From contig NZ_CP135971.1 of assembly GCF_032463525.1 (NCBI RefSeq), forward strand, positions 1,426,001-1,490,000: 64,000 bases of DNA, given 5' to 3'. The position numbers and the translations under genes are program-made. The notes beneath the pieces were generated by a model that saw nothing but the letters and a program-made list of their open reading frames with translations, was not told the DNA's origin and searched no databases. Source of the DNA: Pseudomonas sp. DTU_2021_1001937_2_SI_NGA_ILE_001. Lineage in GTDB: Bacteria; Pseudomonadota; Gammaproteobacteria; Pseudomonadales; Pseudomonadaceae. This document shows, piece after piece, positions 8,171 to 14,036 of the stretch (positions are counted from its first letter, which is position 1; each line of letters opens with the position of its first letter).

Positions 8171-9145
8171 ATGCCTTCATCCATCAAGGTCGCCGTGGTG
8201 GCCTTCGACCAGATCAGCCCTTTCCACCTCTCGGTGCCCTGTCTGGTACTGGGTGAGAACCGCGTGCACCAAGGCCCCTGGTTCGATGTGCGAGTGTGCG
8301 CCGCAGAGCCGGGCCCGCTGCGCTCCACCGCCGGCTTCAGCGTGGCCTGCGATCATGACCTGCAAGGCCTCGACTGGGCGGACATCGTCATCGTACCCAG
8401 CTGGCGAACCAGCGGGGATGCACCGCCGCAGGCCCTGCTCGATGGCCTGCGGCAAGCGCATGCCCGCGGCGCCAGGGTGGTCGGCCTGTGCCTGGGCGCC
8501 TACGTGCTGGCCGAGGCCGGACTGCTGACGGGTTGTTCGGCCACCACGCACTGGGCCTGGGCAGCGGATTTCGAACGCCGTTTCCCGGACGTGCAACTGG
8601 ACCCCAATGTGCTCTACGTGCAATCCGCCAGCGTGATGACCTCGGCAGGCGTCGCCGCCGGAATCGATTGCTGCCTGCATATCGTGCGTGAGCACTATGG
8701 ACACGACGCCGCCAACCAGGTGGCCCGGCGTCTGGTGGTCCCGCCCCATCGCGAAGGCAACCAGGCGCAGTTCATCGAACAGCCGGTGCCGCGCCGCCTG
8801 GCCGACCGACGCATGGCCGAGCTATTGGACTGGTTGCGCGCGCATTTGCACCAGTCGCACCCCATCGATACCGTTGCCGAGCGCCTGGCCTTGAGCCGCC
8901 GCACCTTCACCCGGCAGTTCAAGCGCCTCACCGGGCACAGCTTCGGCGACTGGCTGCGCCACGAGCGCATCGCCCTGGCCCGTCAGCGCCTGGAAAGCAG
9001 CGCCCACTCCATCGAACAGATCGCCGATGAATGCGGCTTCGGCAGCAGTGCGTCGCTGCGCCAGCATTTTCTCCAGACGCTGCAGATCTCGCCCTCGGCC
9101 TACCGCCGGCTGTTTCGCAACGGCGCGCCCGCCCCGGCGGCCTGA
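8171..9145 (+). CDS. GlxA/FtrA-type AraC-family transcriptional regulator
   Basis: A 324-residue regulator. Residues 1-175 form a DJ-1/PfpI (class I glutamine amidotransferase-like) domain, with a nucleophile elbow GLCLGAYVLAEAG near residue 108. Residues 225-320 hold an AraC-type double helix-turn-helix (LALSRRTFTRQFKRLTG; IADECGFGSSASLRQHF). Such proteins sense a small metabolite and usually activate a neighbouring catabolic gene. The divergent isochorismatase-like gene is the likely target. The ATG at 8171 is the first good start. Nothing ties it to nitrogen oxide control beyond its position inside the nas cluster. Confidence 0.88.
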   Translation: MPSSIKVAVVAFDQISPFHLSVPCLVLGENRVHQGPWFDVRVCAAEPGPLRSTAGFSVACDHDLQGLDWADIVIVPSWRTSGDAPPQALLDGLRQAHARGARVVGLCLGAYVLAEAGLLTGCSATTHWAWAADFERRFPDVQLDPNVLYVQSASVMTSAGVAAGIDCCLHIVREHYGHDAANQVARRLVVPPHREGNQAQFIEQPVPRRLADRRMAELLDWLRAHLHQSHPIDTVAERLALSRRTFTRQFKRLTGHSFGDWLRHERIALARQRLESSAHSIEQIADECGFGSSASLRQHFLQTLQISPSAYRRLFRNGAPAPAA

Positions 9146-9183
9146 GCCTGACTGACCCGAAACCTTTCACAATGGCCCGCCGG

Positions 9184-9200
9184 TGCGCCCAAATGGCGCA
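9184..9200. promoter_or_regulatory. Candidate NtrC binding site upstream of nasA
   Basis: TGCGCC-CAAAT-GGCGCA is a 17-bp palindrome with the spacing of the NtrC consensus TGCACC-N5-GGTGCA, differing by one base per arm. It lies about 108 bases before the predicted start of transcription, the usual position of an NtrC enhancer for a sigma-54 promoter. Confidence 0.6.
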
Positions 9201-9265
9201 AGCGCGACGCGCTACGCGGCTTCGTGCCCGGCGCAACGCCTGGCTGGGTCAGCGTCACGAACAAC

Positions 9266-9281
9266 TGGCCCAGCTCTTGCA
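9266..9281 (+). promoter_or_regulatory. Sigma-54 promoter of nasA
   Basis: TGGCCC-AGCTC-TTGCA matches the -24/-12 consensus with one mismatch. Transcription should start near 9292, four bases before the first leader hairpin. Confidence 0.75.
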
Positions 9282-9295
9282 AATGCCTGCCCACA

Positions 9296-9383
9296 GGTAG
9301 CCAACGGCGGTTGCCCCACCGATCACGACAAAGACGTCGCCCTCTCTTCAGCCCCCAAGGCTGTTCGAGATGCGGCGTCTTTT
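9296..9383 (+). promoter_or_regulatory. NasT (ANTAR) antitermination leader of nasA
   Basis: Hairpin 1 is GGTAGCC / GGTTGCC (9296-9302 and 9309-9315, two wobble pairs) with hexaloop AACGGC. Hairpin 2 is CGAC / GTCG (9326-9329 and 9336-9339) with hexaloop AAAGAC. Both loops carry A1 and G4. The terminator pairs AAAGACGTCGC (9330-9340) with GCGGCGTCTTT (9372-9382), then T. Its 5' arm consumes the loop and 3' arm of hairpin 2, so the structures are mutually exclusive. Bases 9146-9505 hold no gene; this leader and its promoter account for them. Confidence 0.8.
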
Positions 9384-9505
9384 GCGTTTCAGGCCCCGGC
9401 GACGGGGCCGGGTGAGCCGCCAATGCCGCGTGAGCTCATCTCCTGACGACTTCCACGCCGTGGCGATGCCCGGCGAACTCTTTCTGGCAGATGACGAGGT
9501 GTGCA

Positions 9506-10717
9506 ATGGATACAAGCTTCTGGAAGGCCGGGCATAAACCGACCCTGTTTGCAGCCTTTCTGTATTTCGACCTGAGCTTCATGGTCTGGTACCTGCTCGG
9601 CCCGTTGGCGGTACAGATCGCCAGCGACCTGCAACTGACCACCCAGCAACGCGGGTTGATGGTGGCCACGCCGATTCTGGCCGGTGCCGTGCTGCGTTTC
9701 CTGATGGGCATGCTCGCCGATCAGCTGTCGCCGAAGACCGCCGGCGTCATCGGCCAGGTCATCGTCATCGTCGCGCTGTTCTGCGCCTGGCAGTTGGGCA
9801 TCCATAGCTACGAGCACGCGCTGTTGCTCGGCCTGTTTCTCGGTATGGCCGGTGCATCCTTCGCCGTGGCCCTGCCGCTGGCCTCGCAGTGGTACCCACC
9901 ACAGCATCAGGGCAAGGCCATGGGCATCGCCGGCGCCGGTAACTCGGGCACCGTACTGGCCGCGCTGATCGCCCCGGTGCTGGCTGCCAGCTTCGGCTGG
10001 GGCAACGTGTTCGGCCTGGCGCTGATCCCACTGGTGCTGACCCTCGTCGCCTTCTGCCTGCTGGCCCGCAATGCTCCGCAGCGTGCCAAGGCCAAGTCCA
10101 TGGCCGACTACTTCAAGGCCCTGGGCGACCGTGACAGCTGGTGGTTCATGTTCTTCTACAGCGTGACCTTCGGCGGCTTCATCGGCCTGGCCAGTGCCCT
10201 GCCCGGCTACTTCAACGACCAGTACGGCCTGAGCCCGGTAACCGCCGGCTACTACACCGCCGCCTGCGTGTTCGGTGGCAGCCTGATGCGTCCACTGGGT
10301 GGCGCGCTGGCCGACCGCTTCGGTGGCATCCGCACCCTGGCGGCGATGTACATGGTTGCTGCCATCGGTATCGCTGCAGTGGGCTTCAACCTGCCCAGTT
10401 CGGTGGCCGCCCTGGCACTGTTCGTCACCGCCATGCTCGGCCTGGGGGCCGGCAACGGTGCGGTGTTCCAGTTGGTGCCACAGCGCTTTCGCAAGGAAAT
10501 CGGCGTGATGACCGGGCTGATCGGCATGGCCGGCGGCATCGGCGGCTTCCTGCTCGCAGCCGGCCTGGGCAGCATCAAGCAGCACACCGGCGACTACCAG
10601 CTGGGCCTGTGGCTGTTCGCCGGCCTGGCGGTGCTGGCCTGGTTCGGCCTGCTCAACGTCAAGCGCCGCTGGCGCACCACCTGGGGCTCGGCGGCCGTCA
10701 CCGCCGCGCGCGTGTAA
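9506..10717 (+). CDS. nasA: Nitrate transporter NasA (MFS, NNP family)
   Basis: A 403-residue integral membrane protein with about 12 hydrophobic segments and the nitrate/nitrite porter signature GMAGASFAVALPLASQWYPP near residue 120, plus a related glycine-rich repeat in the second half (GAGNGAVFQLVPQRF). It imports nitrate across the inner membrane for assimilation. The start ATG at 9506 gives MDTSFWKAGHKPTL; five extra in-frame residues upstream are unlikely. It lies behind a sigma-54 promoter and a NasT leader. The phosphatase-kinase gene follows after nine bases in the same operon. Confidence 0.95.
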   Translation: MDTSFWKAGHKPTLFAAFLYFDLSFMVWYLLGPLAVQIASDLQLTTQQRGLMVATPILAGAVLRFLMGMLADQLSPKTAGVIGQVIVIVALFCAWQLGIHSYEHALLLGLFLGMAGASFAVALPLASQWYPPQHQGKAMGIAGAGNSGTVLAALIAPVLAASFGWGNVFGLALIPLVLTLVAFCLLARNAPQRAKAKSMADYFKALGDRDSWWFMFFYSVTFGGFIGLASALPGYFNDQYGLSPVTAGYYTAACVFGGSLMRPLGGALADRFGGIRTLAAMYMVAAIGIAAVGFNLPSSVAALALFVTAMLGLGAGNGAVFQLVPQRFRKEIGVMTGLIGMAGGIGGFLLAAGLGSIKQHTGDYQLGLWLFAGLAVLAWFGLLNVKRRWRTTWGSAAVTAARV

Positions 10718-10726
10718 GCCTGCGGT

Positions 10727-12385
10727 ATGACCTTGCAACTGAGTTGTGCGCAGTTCAGCGCCAGCGGCCCACGCAGCGAGAACCAGGACGCCCTGCGCCT
10801 GGTCACGCCGGTGCCGGCGCTGGCGGCCAGCAAGGGCCATCTGTTTGCCCTGGCCGATGGCGTCAGCCAGTGCAGCGACGGTGCCCTGGCCGCGCAATCG
10901 ACCCTCCAGGCCCTGGCTCTGGATTACTACGCCACCCCGGAAACCTGGGGCATCACCCAGGCGCTGGACAAGCTGTTACTGGCGCAGAATCGCTGGCTGC
11001 TGGCCAACGGCCTGATGACCACGTTGAGTGCGCTGGTGCTGCGCGGGCGGCGCTTCACCCTGGCGCACGTCGGCGACTGCCGGGTGTACCGCTGGCAGGC
11101 CGGACAGCTGCAGCGCCTCAGCGAGGAGCATGTCTGGGAACAGCCAGACATGAACCACGTGCTCAAACGTGCCCTGGGCCTGGACCAGTATGTGGTGCTG
11201 GATTACCGGGAAGGCGAACTGCAGGAAGGCGAACACCTGCTGCTGGTCAGCGACGGTGTCTGGGCGACGCTGGGCGACCGGGGCATCGCCTCGATCCTCA
11301 ACGACCAGACCGACCTGGACGACTGTGCCCGGGCACTGGTCAACACCGCGCACCTGGCCGGCAGCCAGGACAACGCCAGCGCGCTGCTGATCCGTGTCGA
11401 CGCGCTGGGGCACGACGACCTGGGCGACACCTTGCGCCAGTTGCAGCAATGGCCGCTGCCTCCGGCACTCAAGGCGGGCCAGCGCTTCGAAGGCTGGCAG
11501 GTGCGCAGCGTCGTCGCCCGCTCGCAACAGTCACTGCTCTACCGGGTCGAGGACCACAGCGGCCAGCCCTGGCTGCTCAAGACTCTGCCACCCTGCCGTG
11601 CCGACGAAGCAGGCGCCGGCCAGGCGCTGCTGCTGGAAGAGTGGTTCCTGCGCCGGGTGGCGGGCCGCCACGTCCCCGAAGTGGCGCCATTGCCCGAACG
11701 CCAGCACCTGTACTACCTGATGCGCCTGTACCCCGGCCGCACCCTGGCCCAGCTGTTCGCCCTCAGCGGTCCGTTGCCACTGACGCAGTGGCAGGACATC
11801 GCGGTACGTCTGCTGCGTGCCAGCGGACTGCTGCACCGACGCAACATCATCCATCGCGACATCAAGCCGGAGAACCTGTTGCTGGATGAAGACGGCGAGT
11901 TGCGCCTGCTGGATTTCGGCCTGGCCTTCTGTCCCGGGCTGTCGACACAGGCCCCTGGCGAGTTGCCCGGCACGCCCAGCTTCCTGGCGCCGGAGGCCTT
12001 CCAGGGCGCAACGCCAGCACCGCAACAGGATCTGTATGCCGTGGGGGTGACGCTGTATTACCTGCTGACCGGGCAGTATCCGTATGGCGAGGTGGAGGCC
12101 TTCCAGCAACCGCGCTTCGCCAGCCTGGTGCCGGCCAGCCGATATCGACCCGATGTACCGGACTGGCTGGAGCGCAACCTGGCCAAGGCGCTGGTAGCCG
12201 ACCCCGCGCAGCGCTACGAAACGGCGGAACAATGGCTGTTGGAACTGGAACAGGGCGAGCGGCAGGTGACGCAGGTCAGGCCCCGCCCCTGGCTGGAACG
12301 CGAGCCGCTGAAGGTCTGGCGCACCCTGGCGCTGCTGTCGCTACTGGGCAATCTGTTGGCAGCCGTAGCGCTGCTGCACCTCTAG
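10727..12385 (+). CDS. PP2C phosphatase / Ser-Thr protein kinase fusion, membrane anchored
   Basis: A 552-residue fusion protein. Residues 1-235 are a PP2C-type phosphatase with its metal-binding aspartates (FALADGVSQCSDG, LLLVSDGVW, QDNASALLI). Residues 260-515 are a eukaryotic-like Ser/Thr kinase with catalytic loop HRDIKPENLLL, metal-binding DFG and the APE segment; the glycine loop is degenerate but a lysine (LLKTL) is present. A C-terminal hydrophobic helix (about 530-550) anchors it, with the catalytic domains in the cytoplasm. Both active sites look intact. It is cotranscribed with nasA and sits before the nitrate reductase operon, as in other pseudomonads. Its target is unknown; control of nitrate uptake or reduction is an inference. 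Confidence 0.9.
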   Translation: MTLQLSCAQFSASGPRSENQDALRLVTPVPALAASKGHLFALADGVSQCSDGALAAQSTLQALALDYYATPETWGITQALDKLLLAQNRWLLANGLMTTLSALVLRGRRFTLAHVGDCRVYRWQAGQLQRLSEEHVWEQPDMNHVLKRALGLDQYVVLDYREGELQEGEHLLLVSDGVWATLGDRGIASILNDQTDLDDCARALVNTAHLAGSQDNASALLIRVDALGHDDLGDTLRQLQQWPLPPALKAGQRFEGWQVRSVVARSQQSLLYRVEDHSGQPWLLKTLPPCRADEAGAGQALLLEEWFLRRVAGRHVPEVAPLPERQHLYYLMRLYPGRTLAQLFALSGPLPLTQWQDIAVRLLRASGLLHRRNIIHRDIKPENLLLDEDGELRLLDFGLAFCPGLSTQAPGELPGTPSFLAPEAFQGATPAPQQDLYAVGVTLYYLLTGQYPYGEVEAFQQPRFASLVPASRYRPDVPDWLERNLAKALVADPAQRYETAEQWLLELEQGERQVTQVRPRPWLEREPLKVWRTLALLSLLGNLLAAVALLHL

Positions 12386-12406
12386 TCCCAATAAAGATCA
12401 GTTGGA

Positions 12407-12503
12407 CCGGTAGGAGCAGCTTCAGCCGCGAAGCGACTGCATGTTCACAACAAATGCACTGAATTTCCTGACTCTTTCGCGGCTAAAGCCGCTCCCACCG
12501 GGC
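12407..12503. repeat. REP-like inverted pair
   Basis: The segment begins CCGGTAGGAGCAGCTTCAGCCGCGAA and ends with a near-inverted copy TTCGCGGCTAAAGCCGCTCCCACCGG, a classic P. putida-type REP pair. It lies between the kinase gene and the nitrate reductase promoter. Confidence 0.8.
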
Positions 12504-12638
12504 CACATGACGTCTAACCGAACTGTATTGGCTCTAGCCGGAGCTGACGCCCCGCGACCGTGCATCGCGCCTCAAGCCGGTGCATGAACAGGCCTTGCCA
12601 AACGCCGCAGCTCCCGATTTCCACGCACAGCGGCAAAA

Positions 12639-12654
12639 TGGCACAACCTCTGCA
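12639..12654 (+). promoter_or_regulatory. Sigma-54 promoter of the nitrate reductase operon
   Basis: TGGCAC-AACCT-CTGCA matches the -24/-12 consensus with one mismatch (C for T in TTGCA). Predicted transcription start is near 12665, 17 bases before the first leader hairpin. Confidence 0.75.
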
Positions 12655-12681
12655 TCAGGAAAACCCAACACACACATCAGG

Positions 12682-12770
12682 TGCCGCTTTCAATGGCGAA
12701 GGCGGCATTTCCCGGATAACGGGAACGGACAAAGGCGTCCTCGTCAGGCAACTGGCGGGGGCGCCTTTTT
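12682..12770 (+). promoter_or_regulatory. NasT (ANTAR) antitermination leader of the nitrate reductase operon
   Basis: Hairpin 1 has a 10-bp stem (12682-12691 with 12698-12707, one wobble) and hexaloop AATGGC. Hairpin 2 is GGAC / GTCC (12727-12730 and 12737-12740) with hexaloop AAAGGC. Both have A1 and G4. The terminator pairs AAAGGCGTCC (12731-12740) with GGGCGCCTTT (12759-12768), followed by T. Because hairpin 2 and the terminator share 12731-12740, only one can form. This is the clearest of the three leaders. Confidence 0.85.
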
Positions 12771-12818
12771 GTTTGCAGTGAATTTTTCCAGCGCCCAGGC
12801 GCCCGGCGGGAGGCCCCG

Positions 12819-14036
12819 ATGAACAAACTCAGACTGGTGATGATCGGCAACGGCATGGCCGGGGTCCGCACCCTCGAAGAACTGCTCAAGCTCAGTGCCG
12901 ACCTTTACGACATCACGGTATTCGGCGCCGAGCCACATCCCAACTACAACCGCATCATGCTCTCCCCCGTGCTGGCCGGGGAACAGGGCTTCGACGACAT
13001 CGTCCTCAACGACCTGGACTGGTACCGCGGGCATGGCATCGACCTGCGTCTGGGTCGGCGCGTGGTGAAGATCGATCGCGTCAAGCGCCGGGTCATCGCC
13101 GATGACGGCAGCGAGGCCCACTACGATCGCCTGCTGATCGCCACCGGCTCGCGACCGTTCATTCTGCCGGTGCCCGGCAACGACCTGCAGGGGGTAATCG
13201 GCTACCGTGACATCGCCGATACCCAGCAGATGATCGACACCGCCGCGACCCACCGCCGCGCGGTAGTGATCGGCGGTGGCCTGCTGGGCCTGGAGGCGGC
13301 CAATGGCCTGGCCCAGCGCGGCATGCAGGTCACCGTGGTACACCACGGACAGAGCCTGCTGGAGCGCCAGCTGGACAAGACCAGCGGGCAACTGCTGCAG
13401 CAGGCCCTGGAACAGCGCAACCTGAGCTTCCGCCTGGAAGCCCACACCACCGCACTGCTGGGCGACGAGCAGGGCCGGGTCAGCGAGGTGTGCTTCAGGG
13501 ACGGCAGCCGCATCCCTGCCGACCTGGTGGTGATGGCCGCCGGCATTCGCCCGGAAACCCGCCTGGCCGAACAAGCCGGGCTGCCCTGTGATCGCGGCAT
13601 TCTGGTCAACGACACCTTGCAGACCTTCGATCCGCGCATCTACGCCATCGGCGAGTGCGTCAGCCACCGGGGCATCGCCTATGGCCTGGTCGCGCCACTG
13701 TTCGAACAGGCCCGGGTGTGCGCCAACCACCTGGCGCAACTGGGCTTCGCCCGTTACGCCGGCTCGGTGACCTCGGCCAAGCTCAAGGTTACCGGTATCG
13801 ACCTGTTCTCCGTCGGCGACTTCATGGGCGGCGAAGGCACCGAAAGCATCACCTACTCCGACCCGATCAGCGGCGTGTACAAGAAACTGGTGATCAAGGA
13901 CGACCTGCTGGTCGGCGCCTGCCTGTACGGCGACACCGCGGACGGCGGCTGGTACACCGAGCAAATCCGCGCCAATGCGCGCATCGACAGCATCCGCCAG
14001 CACCTGATGTTCGGCGAACAGGCGTTGCAAGCATGA
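12819..14036 (+). CDS. FAD/NAD(P)H reductase subunit for nitrate reduction (NirB N-terminal half only)
   Basis: A 405-residue pyridine nucleotide-disulphide oxidoreductase. It has an FAD-binding MIGNGMAGVRTLEEL at the N-terminus, ATGSRPFILPVPG near residue 110, an NAD-binding VVIGGGLLGLEAA near 150, and YAIGECVSH near 275. It is strongly like the first half of NADH-nitrite reductase NirB but stops before the [2Fe-2S] and sirohaem domains (full NirB is about 850 residues). The Klebsiella NasC-type electron donor of nitrate reductase has this size, so I infer that it feeds electrons to the next gene product. Its stop overlaps the next start (ATGA). No nirD or sirohaem half is in the window. Confidence 0.85.
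   Translation: MNKLRLVMIGNGMAGVRTLEELLKLSADLYDITVFGAEPHPNYNRIMLSPVLAGEQGFDDIVLNDLDWYRGHGIDLRLGRRVVKIDRVKRRVIADDGSEAHYDRLLIATGSRPFILPVPGNDLQGVIGYRDIADTQQMIDTAATHRRAVVIGGGLLGLEAANGLAQRGMQVTVVHHGQSLLERQLDKTSGQLLQQALEQRNLSFRLEAHTTALLGDEQGRVSEVCFRDGSRIPADLVVMAAGIRPETRLAEQAGLPCDRGILVNDTLQTFDPRIYAIGECVSHRGIAYGLVAPLFEQARVCANHLAQLGFARYAGSVTSAKLKVTGIDLFSVGDFMGGEGTESITYSDPISGVYKKLVIKDDLLVGACLYGDTADGGWYTEQIRANARIDSIRQHLMFGEQALQA

Noticed and set aside
9389..10897. 502-codon minus-strand frame opposite nasA
   Set aside because: A His/Gln/Gly-rich shadow of the transporter gene, with no start context and no homology signal; it also runs over the leader and the kinase gene.
13655..14032. N-terminal extension of the nitrate reductase frame
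   Set aside because: The extension lies inside the reductase gene in another frame. The [4Fe-4S] domain begins right after the ATG at 14033.
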